A DNA stretch of 64,000 nt, taken from assembly GCA_035235625.1 (NCBI GenBank), contig CP141142.1, positions 15,220,995 through 15,284,994 on the forward strand, read 5' to 3'. This DNA is from Saururus chinensis (Eukaryota; Streptophyta; Magnoliopsida; Piperales; Saururaceae). The first letter of the stretch is position 1. The number at the start of each line of letters is the position of its first letter. The position numbers were made by a program, and so were the translations under genes. This document shows positions 23,034-36,773 of the stretch, in pieces. A model generated the notes under the pieces. The model worked only from the letters and a program-made list of their open reading frames with translations, did not search any database and was not told the origin of the DNA.

Positions 23034-26000
23034 ATGTTATACCATTTGTTTTTTCATCACCGAGAAGTCATGAATGACGTGAAAATAAAACATAAAGATG
23101 AAAACCTATATGATTGGCAATTGTGATTAGGACATCTTGCAGAGATTATCAGTTTGAATTTCACTTTATGTATACTTTTGGAAGTTGGATTTGTCAATAA
23201 ATTAATTTTTTTCTGCTTCATGAGATTCTAGCATTTGACTGGTAACTTCAAAAGGAAGGTCGCTTATGTTTTTTCATCCACAGTTATATATTATGAGTTA
23301 TATAGTTTCGCTGTAAAGATGCAAGAATATGACCAACTCTTTTGCCTTCCTTAATGTCAATTGCCTCTTCATATCAAATATCTTTCTAAATATCACAAAA
23401 AATAAACAACATGCCTTGCAATTAGAGACTGGTTCAGATGGTGACACTGTTGGACTTGGATTTGAAGTAGATGTTGTATCCCTTGTAGACGGTAAGGAAG
23501 TATGGACATTCAATGCACATGCAGATGATGACTAATTAGTAGACGAGGCATTTTTCCATCTGTGTCTTTATGGGAGACCACAGGACTAGATGGACTGACA
23601 AATTATTTCAATTTAAAAGATGGCAAAGATGATTTCTGAGTCATTTGTTCATCAGTTAACTTGTCATCAAGCATGGTAACATATGCTGCCTTAAAAAAGT
23701 TACTTTAGCGAATAATGATTAAAGAACTACAAAGCTTGAGATCAAAACATAAACATTACAAAGTAAGAAAATGATAAAAACTCAGTTCTTCTAAATTCAA
23801 CTTTTTCTGTAGATATTTTAGACACTTGGCTCAGAGAGAGTCACTTTATCATATGGGTTGACTTCACAATTCAGTCATGTTGTTAGATGTAGTCAACAAG
23901 TTATAATTTTTGAAATGTTGTGTATTAGTTTCTTTCTTTTTTCTATTTGTAACGATGTATGATGGATCATGCCACAATTGCAATAAATGTTAGATGAGTT
24001 GTTATCCTAGAGCCTATTGTTTTCTAGAATGTCTAACTTGATAAATAGAGTTACAAGCATCATAATTTTCTGGTGTTGGCAGTGTAATGCTGAGACATAT
24101 TAATGTTCTTGATCTTAATGTTTTTGGTACTAAATTAGGAGTTTGGAGCTAGAGATTTTTATCTAGATACTAAAGCTTCATTGTAATTGTTAGTTTTTAA
24201 ATTGTATTATCTTTTTTGTAGGCCAATGGATTATTTCCTTCTTTTTTGTTGAAATTACGACAAACATAATATTTCTATACGACTTCCACATTCTTCCACC
24301 TATAAGGACTTTATTCAATTGATTTGCTCTCATAACCTGGATTTTTCAAAAGTCTCTTTAAATAGCATGAATGGTAGTCATGAGAAATTTGTTTTCTTAA
24401 ATACAAAACGAACCATTCGATTAAATATCCAGGCCATGATAACTAGAGTTCACAAATACGAATATCAAATCATATGATATTATTACACATCTCAAAATTC
24501 AATAAAAATAACTCATCCATCTATGTGCAAGTTTGTCATCCGTCTAAACATAAATAACAAGTTGACTCTCACGCTAAAGATATACTTATGTATCGAAGTT
24601 GCAGATACAAAAAACTTCATCTTGAGCTCGCCTCCTGGTCTCACTTGTTGTCACGTGGAGAATTTGCAACCAACCAAACCAAACAACCACAACAACAACA
24701 ATGGAAACCCCTCCGCCTTCAAGAGAAGTGCTTCCAAAGGACAAAAAGGTTTTATTAATGTTTTTTAGATCAGGCCAATTTCACCCGATGTTAGTTGCCT
24801 ATGTACTCATCAAACAACATCTCTAATGTTTCCAACAAGATCGGATTCAGACGTAGTTTTACCTAAAACTACACTATAATAAGAAGCATAACATCACACA
24901 TGCAATGCTTAAGTATTTTAAAGCAACCTACATTTTATGCAAGTCCTTTTATTGTTCCACTTGTCTAATTAACAAGCAATATCAAACAATGTTATTAATT
25001 ATCTCACAACCCTTGTTTAATAATTAATACTAATAAATCTTATTCACTTAGAGACAACTCACCCATCGAGAAATCTCCAGATATAGGATTGCAACATGCA
25101 GAACATCAATATACAGTGACACATGTAAAGTAATATACAGAGCACTGAATATAACATAGCTGAGAAACATGGGCTAATTTTTATCCAATGAAGACCAACA
25201 CAATGTACAAAACAATGGACACCGTTTAGAAAATAATGCACTAATTGCTACCTGAAAATACCGACTCTAGCTCAAAGAAGTAATTGTATGCTAATAGAAA
25301 TCCTAGCATCTCTAGAGATCTACTTAGATTAGCCATGGGCCTAGAGATGTAGGTATCAGCTGTGCTCATGGACACAATGGCCGGAGGTGGATGAGCCTTC
25401 TATGATGCTCAAAAATCTAGTTTGCGCATTTGCAGGGATCCAACGTCCCAAAGGAGCGGAGACCACAAAAGTCTGAAAGATTACCACCATGGCTATTACC
25501 ATGAGCTTAAACTTTGACTCAGCATGTGATACAATGCATCCACATAAGGCAAAGGGATTAAAGACTATTCACAACATATCATGCATGCAACAAACTTACA
25601 CAATCAACAAGTTAACATGCTAATTTTAGACTGAGGCAAGCCTATCAACAAGGCCACAAATTAGAATTAATGCTCAAATAAACTGATCAAATCCACACAA
25701 CCATGAATTTGATTGAGGTTGAAACAAACTAATCAAATCTGCAAACTAACATAACGAGTCAGACTGGAGGAACTAGCAACATTCGACATGATAACAAATC
25801 AAATCAAGGCTGAATGACTAACAATAATCAACATAAACAATCAGAACAACACAAGTCCAAGTAGATCTTAATATCAATAACTAAATTCAATAATGATATT
25901 AGATTGTTCAAGCTCTCGGGCCCTAACCCTCCTTGGGTTAACATTAAATCTCTATGAAAATTGATCATAATGATCTATGGGCATTATGGTAATTATTATA

Positions 26001-27925
26001 CCTAGGCCAAGGCCCTCTATATTCTCACGACAATCTTTAACCTCTCAAAAGGTTTTAGTATCACATTGGCCCCTTAATTTCATTCACACGAATACGAGAT
26101 GATCCTTACGTAAGGGTATTTCTATCTTTTTGTTCATGGCTTCCCTAAACCTCGATGGGTCCAAAACTGATCTTAGAGTTACACCTTGATGTTATGAACC
26201 CAAGGTAATTTTCTTTCCATTTAACAGGGTCGTAAACCCCTTGAACTAACCCTAGTTCAATTAATTATTTTACCTTAACCCTAGGGGTAAAATATTCAAT
26301 TATCTATTTATTGGAAGTTTTACCTAACATGTGCCTTGGTCCAAATTTATGATACACAAAATCTCGTTGGGAATTTTCTCAATTTTTAAATCTACTTATA
26401 GGCCCCTAAACCAGAGCCCTTAAGTCGGGTAAGTGAACCACAACTTAGATATAAGAGTAAAATAGTCATTTCAAAGACTCTCAGATATTTCCTCAATTTA
26501 CACTTGCTATGGGCACTCAAAATAAGCTCGTGGTCATTTTTTTTTTCAATTTTATTTAACATCTACAACCTACTGAACTGGACCTGGTTTAGTGAGGTTT
26601 TGTTTTTATTTTTAAACTGGACCAGACCAGGGGTTTAATCCCCCAGTCTAGGAGTCATCTTCTTCATGAAGACTAGATGGCGATCTCAGCCTCAGGCAGA
26701 GCCAAGCGTAGACCTCCACCGCCCAAAACCCGTCGCCGGAGGCCAAATATTACTCCGGCCACAACAGGATGGCGGCGGCGGAGGCGGCTACACTATCCCA
26801 CCCTTCTCGCTATCTAAACTCGTTGTGCACCATGAGCTCTGGTGCCTGAGATGCCAAAAGACTCCCATGAATGCCTCTACGACTTCGTCTAGTGACAATC
26901 AAACTGCCAAAGACCCCCTGTTTTTTTTTTAAATTTTCTTGACGCGGGAAGGGAATCATACTATGTTGTTGCCGTGCAGCATGATCGACATACAAATAAT
27001 GGAAAGATAGATCTTTTGCCCCTTTCTTTCAATCTTAACCCAATTGGATGATTTTGGGTTGACTATGATTATAAATACTTCTTATGTAATGTATATGATT
27101 GATCTACAACATAAACTACTAGACGTGAAGCCTTGCAATCACGAGGGAGAGAAAACTAGTCCGTGTTAAGGACTGCAATTAGTTTTAAGTCAAAGAGTTA
27201 ACGTATAAGTGTAAAAAAATCATGATACGGAGTGCAACGGAGAATGAATGCAGTAATGGCTTCCAGATTCTTCAAAAAGCTGCAACATGAATATAGGTGT
27301 ACAAATTAGTTCAAAATCAATGTCATATTATCACGACTCGAAGGTGATTCGGTAATACATTAATGATGGGTTTGCTGTTGATTCATTGTCAACAGAGCCT
27401 TATCGTCTACCACCTCCTTCTCCCTTCCTTGAGGGCCAAAGAGCTCCCATGTATGCTTCCACTCTTTTCCCCCAAAAGCTTCCCCAGAAAACTCCTGGCC
27501 GCTCCTCCTCCTTCGCCCCAGCAAAAACTCCCCCTTCATTATACCCTAATAAGGTCTTTTTATATGCATGAGGATTAGGGCTCCTAATCCCCCTAGAAGT
27601 TGGGTTTCTAATTAATCGGGTCCGCAAAATGACTTAAACAACCCAAATACACATTTAAATCGGGTAAACAGACCCTATACGATATGCTCAACTTCGAACA
27701 GTCGTATCTCCCTCATCTAAACTCTGATTCGCACGTTCTTAGTGGCATTTTGGAGCTCTTTCTATCTAATTTCCATCCATATAGAATTTAGGCATCGCTT
27801 CTAGCTTATGATCAAGTTAATCTCACAAGAAAGTCAATGGGTCCAACACCCTAATCCCACGTGATCGACTTTGGGAATTTAGAAAAATCCTAGACGTTAC
27901 GTTTGCAATAGATAGAGACAATTAA
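23034..27925. other. intergenic, no gene recognised
   Basis: About 4.9 kb of AT-rich sequence. A short open exon-like segment at 23420-23534 (plus strand, acidic end ...FNAHADDD) could be a terminal exon of an unrecognised gene. The 26666-26932 stretch is GC-richer with a poly-Gly run and no domain. The region 25900-26640 resembles degenerate retrotransposon LTR sequence in composition, but I could not find paired ends. Confidence 0.35.
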
Positions 27926-27960
27926 ATGCTGATTCTCTTACTTTATCTTTCTCCTTTCCT

Positions 27961-30199
27961 GTGCATTTGGATTATATGCTTGAGAATGATGATGATTTGC
28001 AAAATTGCTTCGTCCTTGCTTCTGAATTGGGCAAAAAGAAGTTTGTGTCTATTATTGACACTTCAAAGATTCTTCTTCGTCATGGTGAGAGTAGTGTGCA
28101 GGGTGTTAATTTGTTATCTACTAGTATGCAAAGTAGTAATGGTACAATATTTTTTGAGTCGATTATTGATGAAGAGCCTGGTCTGATTTCTGTTACTTCC
28201 TCAAATAAAGGTAAATTAGTTTTGACTGAGAAGTGGTGCGATGAAATTAAATATGTTTGACAAAAGTTTGAAAGAGGTGTTCAAGAATTTAGGCATTCTC
28301 TATGTCATTATGCTATTGAAGTTGGTTTTGAATTGAAGTATATCTATAATGGGCCTAATAGGGTTACAACTGAATGCAAATATAAGGACATCAATGGTTG
28401 TCAGTGGTATGTTTATGCTACAAAAATTTTTATAAATGACTTTTTCTACATATGTTTTTTAAACAATGTTCACACTTATGGTATGATTATGCGTAAGAAG
28501 AAGAATTTGAGAATGTTTGCTGATGTTGTGTCTAAAGAATTATTGGATCAAGTTAAAAGTAACCATCTTATTCATTCGATTGATGTGGTGAAGCATTTTG
28601 ACACAAATTATGGAATTGATATTTTTTATCAACTCGTATTTAAGAGTGTTCAGAAAGCTCTGAGTGAGTTATTTGGAGATAGTACTAAGTTTTATAAATA
28701 ACTTTTTCTATATGTTGAGTTAGCAATGAAGAGTAATCCTGATAGTCACATGTCATTGGACGTTGACAATGAAAGTAATCGTTTTAAAAAGGTTTTCATT
28801 TCATTCTACGCATGTATATGTGGGTTTCAATATTGCCGTCCTATTTTGTATTTAGATGGAACTCATTTGAAAAGTCATTATAAAGGAACAATGTTGGCAG
28901 CTATTGGAAAAAATGGGAACAAATGTAAAATAAATGCAATTTTTTCAGCTATACTATATGTTAGTTTGATTTTTAATTATTTTTTTTATTCGTTTTGTAG
29001 TTTGTTGGAATTGTAGCATGCCTTGTTTATGTAAATATAAACCTGCTAAGTGATGTTTTATGATAGTAGATTTGGATTAGTTGTGCAATGGAAAGGACTT
29101 GTTCTTGCTTTTGTTGCATTATTGTTGTTTTAATAGTCTTAGTTTCGTTTTATTTCAGGTATATTTCCTCTTGCTTTTGCTGTTGTTGATGCTGAGATTG
29201 AGGATAATTAGGAATGGTTTTTGTTTCAATTGAAGTTAGTTCTGGATCTTGCACGTGAGTTTACAATTATATCAGATCATAATAATGGCCTTATTTCTGC
29301 CTTACCCAAGGTTTTCCCTTATTTTGATCATTCATTCTGTTTGCATCATCTGAAGAACAATTTGAAAGGCAAGCTGAAAGGACGACCAAAGAAATTCTGT
29401 GAGAAGATGGTAAAATTATTCAAGGATTGTGCATATACTGTAAAACCATCACACTTCAATAGGTTGTTGGATGATTTGAAAAAAGAGGGTGGACAACAAG
29501 TCAAAGATTTCTTGGATGATTTGCCAAACGACAATTGGACAAATGCTTATTTTAAAGGTAAACGCTATGGTGAGATGTTTTCCAATGTTGTAGAGAGCTT
29601 TAATGGATAAATTGAAAAAAATGCACTTTCCTATTACTCAAATGATCGATGAAATTAGGGGGGGAAATGATGAACATGATGTATGATCATAGGATAGAAG
29701 CAAGGACATGCACTAGTTCTCTGTCTAGAAATTGAGAAAAAGGTTGGATGAAGATATAAAGTATAGTTCAATTTGGAGAGTATCATGTTCTAGTGAGGAT
29801 GTTTATGAAATAATGTCTCCTTATCCTTCGACAGTTTTTATTAATAGTCATTCTTGCTCTTGTCGTCAATGGCAGATAAATGGTTTCCCTTGTGTACATG
29901 CTTTAGCAACATTGATGAAGAGTGATAAGGATATTCATTCTTATTTTGAAAAATATTTCACAAAAGATTGGTTTCAAAATTCTTACATGATTATAATCAA
30001 CCATGTTTTTGCCATTGAAAGTGAGGTGCAAACAACTAATAAAGTTTCTATATTACCTCTACAATCTAAGAGACCACTTGGAAGGCCAAAGAAAAAGCAA
30101 ATACGTTCTCGTGGCGAGCATATACCAAGGAAGATGACATGTGGAAGATTTGAAAAATTTGGTCATCATAACAAGAAAAGTTTTAAAGAACCAATTTAA
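27961..30199 (+). pseudogene. MULE (MuDR/mudrA-type) transposase, inactivated
   Basis: Plus-strand segments in order match mudrA-type transposases of Mutator-like elements. There is an N-terminal region (27961-28258), a plant MuDR-type region with GCQWYVYATK (28333-28700), then the catalytic core with YLDGTHLKSHYKGTML (first Asp) and GIFPLAFAVVDAE (29159 onward). The second Asp lies in TIISDHNNGLI, followed by HHLKNN, and the Glu in NVVESFNG. A SWIM zinc finger follows (CSCRQWQINGFPCVHA), then a C-terminal knuckle in which key cysteines are replaced (CGRFEKFGHHNKKSF). A likely intron spans about 28926-29158 (TTTCAG acceptor). Stops at 28258 and 28698, before EWFL near 29210, and after NVVESFNG near 29608, plus a frame break near 29730, make it non-functional. 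Confidence 0.85.
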
Positions 30200-30417
30200 A
30201 TACATTGATTCAATTTTTAATTGAATTTTATGTTGACATTTACCTAGTATTCTTTTCATTTTCATTTTCTTTTCGTCCAAACTGATTATTGATTATCAAT
30301 AAATATATAGCTTTTATATTATTATTTTTTATTAATAAGGAATTTTTTGAAAATTTATTTTTATAATTTACTACATCAGATAAAGAAATTCAAAATTTTT
30401 AGAAGTGTTTTTTAATA

Positions 30418-31000
30418 TTCATTTTTCAGCCACAACACTATCAGTCCAATGAAAATACGCTATTAAATATTTAAAATTCTATAACATTCAATGTGGTTAT
30501 GCCTTATAGCTTTATGATAATTAAAACAATAGAATTAAATCAGAGTTTTCAAAATTTGCTCATTAATGAGTTTTTTTCCTTTTTCTACAACAACACTATC
30601 ATGTTGTCCTAAGAAAATACATTATTAAATATTTAAATTCTATAACATTTAATGTGGTTCATGTCTTACACTTTTATGATAATTTAGACAATATAATTCA
30701 ATTATAGTTTTCAAATTTCATGCTTGTACGAGTTTTTTTCCTTTTTCTGCCATAGCACTATCATGTTGTACCATAAAAATATGGTACTAAATATTTAAAA
30801 TTCTATAACATTAAATGTGGTTAATGCCTTATACTTTTATGATAATTTATAAAGACAATTCAATTAGAGTTTTCAAATTTCATGTCTATACGAGTGTTTT
30901 TTGCCTTTTTCTGTCACAACACTGCCATGTTGTCCCATGAAAATACGTTATTCAATATTTTAAATTTTATAAATTTTAATGTGGTTAATGCCTTACTATT
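30418..31000 (+). repeat. about 3.6 copies of a 160-bp tandem repeat downstream of the MULE transposase
   Basis: The block ACAACACTATCATGTTGTCC ... ATTAAATATTTAAAATTCTATAACAT ... AATGTGGTTAATGCCTTA recurs with starts near 30430, 30588, 30750 and 30912, a period of 158-162 bp. Subterminal tandem repeats are common in MULEs, so this may be the 3' subterminal region of the element. I could not find matching terminal inverted repeats or a 9-bp duplication. Confidence 0.8.
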
Positions 31001-32349
31001 TTTTCACCTATCATACCTATGTTTAACCTTTTTTCAACCATGAGGAGTCTTATTTTCTTTTGATTACTTTTTTTTACTTGAGATTTTTTAAATAAACTAT
31101 TATGTCTTTATTGAGGTGCCAAACATAACATTATGTTTTAGCATGATAGCATATTATACATAATTAGCAAAGTTATATTTTGGGTGCTTATACGTTAGCG
31201 GCATTCTTTGTTATTGACATGCCAATAGCTGTCTGCATTGGGTAAGTGGAGCTGTCTGCATTGGGTAAGTGGAGGAAAAAGTTAATATGTGACCAGTCAC
31301 ACACGTTAACATATGCTTTGTTCATCTCAATACAGTATACCTGTATAACAGGGAAGGGTGATGTATCCAAAGACATTAGCCCAGTGAGTAATACACAGCC
31401 CAAAAACATCAGACGCATATAAATGAGACTCTTAAATAAAAATTCTATACTAAGCTGAAAAGTTTAAAGAGCAGTCTAACCCAACACCAAAATTTACCTA
31501 ATAGAACTAGATTTCAAAAATTTCTTATTATTGCAAGTGGAAAATGGCTTTACAAAACAACCAAATTCAAAACCAGAAGCATAAATAGCTTGGCGTTCTA
31601 TATTGAGCATTCATCTATATATCTCAAGTATAATGTTATTTTGTAGACAAAACCTCAAAGGTGGCAACATGACCAAATTTACATTGCATTTAGATGGTTA
31701 TAAAAAAAATAAGCAACTTCAGAACAATTATTATAGAGACATTTTCTGTATTGTTGGAGCTCCATATCTTCAGCCCACCACTAAGATAGGCCATGAGCCT
31801 CTGAAAACTTTTGTGGTCCTTTAGTATTGACAAACAACTTTGTAGTAAGTGGTTCTTGCATAACATTCCTTGCTTTCCCTGAAAAATTATGTGGATTCAT
31901 ATAGCCTTTTGCAACCCTTGCAGGCTTAGTATTAACTGTGGGACGACTTTGGCATCATTATTATCTCCTTCTCTTCCATCTTTTCTCAGGATTTCACTCC
32001 ATCAGTTTGCCGGATTATATGTTCCACTTCATCTTTTGGTACTTCCCTCTATAGAGATACAAATGCCAAATAATAAGCAGTTAGTACAATTCACAAACTT
32101 TTATTAAATATTAAATGATGAACACATGGAGGTTTCTTACTTCTAGTTCTTTCAGATCAATATATGCCCTGCAGTAGTTGTATGACTGATCACCTTCAAG
32201 AGTTGAGCAATAATATGGTAGAATCAACTATAAGTTTGTAATTTTGCAAATGCTCACCACCAGGAGTTTCCTATCATTTGAATAGCTAGCTGCAAGGGAT
32301 ATTACCAAGTAGAAGCAACAATCCAATTAGTGAGACTAAACTACTATAA
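31001..32349. other. intergenic / possible 3' part of the RlmN-like remnant
   Basis: No complete gene. Minus-strand exon-like pieces occur near 32050-31990 (REVPKDEVEHIIRQTDG) and 32215-32135 (EGDQSYNYCRAYIDLKEL), but I do not recognise them, and the RlmN C-terminal motifs expected here are not visible. A short direct duplication (CTGTCTGCATTGGGTAAGTGGA) occurs at 31228-31274. Confidence 0.35.
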
Positions 32350-32531
32350 TTCTGCGATTTCCACTGCATGTTCTACATTATCATTGACTCCAACTGCCCA
32401 AAAAGGGTCACTCTGAATTAACCACATACTTAATAATCTAGTTAAATAAGAGAATAGCACATTGACACAAATCTCATTACCTAAGAGGGTGTACTCAAAG
32501 GAAACATGTCGGCCAGTTTCAAGGAAGTAAT

Positions 32532-32906
32532 TGTTGTGCCCGATTACAGGCACAAACGGTACCTAGGAGTACTACGCAGTGAAAGGGGAGAATTGGAGAA
32601 GAAAGGGAAGAAACTGTGATCAATACTTTTCATAATCTCCAAAAGCAACAGGGATCGACCCATATAGGGGACGACCAGTCCCCTAGGGATGCGCGCCAAC
32701 CCCAACCCGGGCCGGCCCACTTCCCTAGGAGCGCCTAACAGTCAGTGGTTTCGGCTAACCCGGGCCATTGACTGAACCAACCCATAATACATCTAAACAT
32801 CCAACATACTAACTATTACAATAGCAAATTGTACGAAAATAATAAAGTAAGTCAAAGTAACTAATAAGCAGTGAAACAGGGGTCGAGTTGGGCATCGTGC
32901 ACAACA
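32532..32906 (-). repeat. 3' LTR of the Ty3/gypsy element
   Basis: 375 bp, starting TGTTGTGCCC and ending GTGCACAACA. It matches the copy at 37589-37964 except for C/T at the AAGCAAC and AAGCAGTG sites, T/C at CCATTGAC, and one missing A. On the minus strand it is preceded by a purine-rich GGAAGCGTGGTGGAG, the likely polypurine tract. Confidence 0.96.
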
Positions 32907-33022
32907 CTCCACCACGCTTCCGCCATTCACCTTGTCCTCAAGGCGACCAACCAGGAAATCGAGCCAGAAAGTCATCTTCAAGCATCCATGTGGCATCCTC
33001 CAAAGGATGACCCTGCCAAGAC

Positions 33023-34026
33023 AGCAAAACTTCTGTGACAATACGGCCGGAGCGGCGAACCCGACGCTTCTAGAGAATAGCAGCAGGAACAGGATCAGTG
33101 GACATGGGCGGCCCCACTAAAGGAGGAGGAGGCGCAGCACGCGCCACAGCAGCATTACCCACAAAACGGCGTAAACGAGAGACATGAAACACGGGATGAA
33201 CTAAAGAATCAGGAGGAAGAGTGAGGCGGTAGGCCACCTGTCCAATACGCTCCTCAATAACATATGATCCATGAAAGCGGGGGGCCAGCTTGGAGTTCGC
33301 CGGCTGAAACAGAGAGGTCTGACGTTGGGGAAGGACCGAGACATAGACCAAATCACCAACAGCAAATTCCCGATCCATATGATGACGATCATAAACCTGC
33401 TTCATCCGGTTCTGGGCAGCTGAGAGATTTACCTTTAACTGGCGTAAGACCTCATCCCGCGTCTGCAACATATAATCCACCTCAGCAACAGAGGAACGAC
33501 TCGGCACATAAGATAAGACAGTCGGCGGCGGCCGCCCATAAAGCACCTCGAATGGGGTGAACCCCGCACACGTATGATAAGCCGTATTATACGACCACTC
33601 AGCCCAGGGAAGGAGTTGAAGCCATTTGCGGGGCTGCTGCATGGTGAAACAATGGAGGTATTGTTCCAAGCAACGATTAACCACTTCCGTTTGGCCATCG
33701 GTCTGAGGATGATAAGCGGTGCTCATATGTAAAGAAGACCCCTGCAATAGGAAAAACTCCTGCCAAAACTGGGAGAGAAATATCCGATCCCGATCAGAAA
33801 CAATAGTGCGAGGCATACCATGCAAGCGGGCTACCTCGCGAACAAAGAGCTCAGCAACCATCTTTGCAGTGAAGGGATGGCCAAGTGCGCAAAAATGGGC
33901 ATACTTTGACAATCTGTCCACCACAACCATGATGACGGACTTACCCTGTACGACCGGTAAAGCCTCCACGAAATCCATCGAAATGTCGTCCCAAACTTGC
34001 TCGGGGATAGGTAGGGGATGGAGCAA
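33023..34026 (-). pseudogene. integrase core, GPY/F region and chromodomain-like tail (pol 3' part)
   Basis: This segment inserts retroelement cDNA into the genome. Visible parts include the integrase core with DFVEALP (first Asp), TIVSDRDRIFLSQF (second Asp) and the Glu in TDGQTEVVNR. They are followed by the C-terminal KLAPRFHGSYVI / HPVFHVSRLR region. A TAG stop follows at about 33069, and the frame continues with VLLSWQGHPLEDATWMLEDD, a degenerate chromodomain-type targeting motif typical of chromoviruses, ending near 33018. The stop removes that tail from the protein. Confidence 0.88.
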
Positions 34027-34059
34027 CCCGGCGGGGGAGGTGGTTGTGGCTTTTGCCCG

Positions 34060-35234
34060 TTGACAAACATCACAAGCCGCGACGTAATCGTGGACAGCCC
34101 GACGAACACCCCTCCATAAGAAGCTCTGACTAAGCCGCTTATATGTACGGAAGACCCCTCATGACCGGCCACCGGGGTGTCATGGAAATGTGAAATGATA
34201 CAGCGGCGCAAATCAGGAACCGCCGGTACCCATAAGCGGTTTTTCCAGAATAAAAGGCCATCCCGCCACACAAAGGAAGGCCGCGCTGCTGGTTCGGCCT
34301 GAATGGCGTCAATAACACCCTGCGTCTATGAATCCAAGCCATATGCGCGCTGGATCTCCTCAATAAACGGGCAAGACAGGGTAGAGATGGTGCAGCAAGA
34401 CCCAGGGGCTGGACTACGAGAGAGTGCATCAGCAACGATATTGTCGGACCCCTTCTTGTACACCAATTCGTAATCATAGCCAAGCAACTTACTCACCCAT
34501 CTCTGCTGAGCCGGAGTAGACACACGCTGATCCAAAAAATATTTCAGTGGTTGATGATCGGTGCGAATCAGAAACCGACGACCCAATAGATACGGCCGCC
34601 ATTTGGCAACGGCGAGGATGATAGCCAACATTTCCTTCTCGTACACTGACATCGACAAGCAGCGACCAGCGAGTGCTTTGCTGAAATAAGTGAGGGGCCT
34701 GTCATCCTGCAAGAGGACAGCACCCAAGCCTTTCTCCGACGCGTCCGTCTCCACCACAAACGGCCGACTAAAATCTGGTAGAAGCAGGACCGGGGCAGAC
34801 ACCATGGCTTGCTTTAACTCATCGAAGGCTGCTTGGGCCACTGGCGACCATATGAACGCCCCCTTCTTCAATAGTTCTGTAAGGGGACGAGCCAATTCAC
34901 CATACCGCTGGATAAACCGGCGATAATAGCCGGTCAGACCAAGGAAACCCCGCAGCGCTCGGACACATGTTGGAGTCGGCCAGGAGAGCATAGCGGCCAC
35001 TTTGGCCAGGTCAGTAGCAACACCGTGCTGAGAAATAATGTGACCCAAATACTCAACTTGCGGGCTGCCAAAGGAACACTTGGAACGTTTCAGAAATAAG
35101 GAATTAGCACGCAATATAGAAAAAACGGACCTGAGATGAGTCAAGTGTTCGTCCCACGACCGGCTGTAGACCAAAATATCATCAAAGAAGACCAATAGGT
35201 GCCGACGAAGAAAAGGCCGGAAAATATCATTCAT
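34060..35234 (-). pseudogene. reverse transcriptase C-part, RNase H and integrase zinc-finger region
   Basis: FFDDILVYS near the start is the polymerase active-site box (FxDD). VVETDASEKGLGAVL marks the RNase H domain. A TAG stop occurs at 34324-34326. Downstream comes the integrase HHCC finger, with HFHDTPVAGHEG and then CDVCQRAK. Between the two halves of the finger, within a G run near 34160, one base is missing relative to the flanking frames, so the reading frame shifts. Confidence 0.88.
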
Positions 35235-35240
35235 GAGAGA

Positions 35241-36773
35241 CTAGAACGTGGAGGGGGCATTGGTCAGCCCAAAAGGCATGACTAAGAATTCGAAGTGGCC
35301 ATCGTGAGTCCGGAATGCGGTCTTGTGGACATCAGAGGGCTGCACACAAATCTGATGATACCCAGAACGAAGATCAAGCTTACTAAAGACGCTGGCACCT
35401 GTCAATTCATCCAACAATTCTTCAATCACAGGGATGGGGTACTTATCTTTGACAGTGATGGCATTTAGAGCACGGTAATCCACACAAAACCGCCATGATC
35501 CATCTTTCTTGCGAACCAAGAGCACAGGAGACGAATAAGAACTCGTGCTAGGATGAATGATGCCGGACTGGAGCATGTCTGCGACCAATCGTTCTATCTC
35601 CGACTTCTGGATGTGAGGATAACGGTATGGCCGGACATTGGCCGGTGCCGCCCCTGGAAGAATAGAGATACGGTGGTCATGAGGCCAGATGGGAGGCAGG
35701 CCCTGCGGCTCAGCGAATAAATCATCATGTTCGGTCAAGAGCACCTGCAAATCAGAGGGAATTCGATCCTGTGGAACGCCCATAATAGCCCGCTGCTGCA
35801 AAAGAATTCCCTGAGGGGCAAACCTGAAGAAGGAGCCCATGTCCTGGGCCGCAAGAAGAGTGCCAGGCCGCGATCCCTCCAACCGAACCTGCTGTCCCTG
35901 GTGCTCGAATTCCATCACCATATCCCGAAAATTCCACACAACATCTCCCAGTTCCTGTAGCCACTGTACTCCCAATACAACATCCGCCCCTTTTGTGGCC
36001 AACAAGAAAAGGTCGGTGACAAATACAGTTCCCTGAATCGAGAGAGCAATCTGAGCGCACACACCAGTACTCCGAAGGTGCCGACCATCACCAATCAATA
36101 CCTCGAATGGTTTCGAGTTTGACACCACACATCCGAGGCGCTGAGCTACCTTATCATTAATAAAATTATGGGTGGAACCGCTGTCGATCAAGATAGCTAC
36201 CTGTTCCCGCTTCAGAAATCCCCTCACCCGCATGGTTCGCGCGAATGCATGGACTGAAATCTCAGGCAGCGCGTCCTTAGCTACCAATGATGTAGCGTCG
36301 GCCTTGCTGTCCTCCTCGTCATTGACCTCCTCAACGAGCAAGCTGCCCTTAACAGCGCAGCGATGTCCAGGTACGAATTTTTCATCACAACGAAAGCACA
36401 GGCCCTTGGCTCGGCGCTCGTCCATCTGAGCAGGAGTGAGGCGACGAACAATGGGCGTGGCTGCTGCAGCTGGTTGGCCTAGGCGGCCTGTGGCCGGATT
36501 GCCCGAAGCAGTCACCATAGGAGTAGAACTCAGTCCAGGCCGGGGTGGAGGTCCCAAGCGCCCGCCCTTGCGCTGACGAACCAACTTTTCCTCTTCGATC
36601 CATGCATGTCGCACCACATCCCGCATACTTGTGCAAGGGAAGTGCCGCATCTCCTCGAAGATTTCTGGTTTCAACCCCCGCTTGAATGTACCCACCAGGG
36701 CGGCCATGGGCCATTCCGGCAGCCTGTTGGCGATCTTCATGAAGTCTATATAATAGGCTCGCACGGTAGTGGT
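35241..36773 (-). pseudogene. gag end, protease and reverse transcriptase N-part
   Basis: The segment opens after a TAG stop at 36774-36776. It contains the gag nucleocapsid zinc knuckle ([14 protein letters not shown]), an aspartic protease active site ([12 protein letters not shown]), and RT motifs including [16 protein letters not shown] and [13 protein letters not shown]. It ends at another TAG (35238-35240) just before the FFDDIL box. The gag and pol regions are therefore one continuous frame apart from these stops, as usual for chromoviruses. Confidence 0.9.

Noticed and set aside
33264-33560. Plus-strand open stretch of 98 codons over the gypsy element
   Set aside because: Antisense shadow of the minus-strand integrase region.
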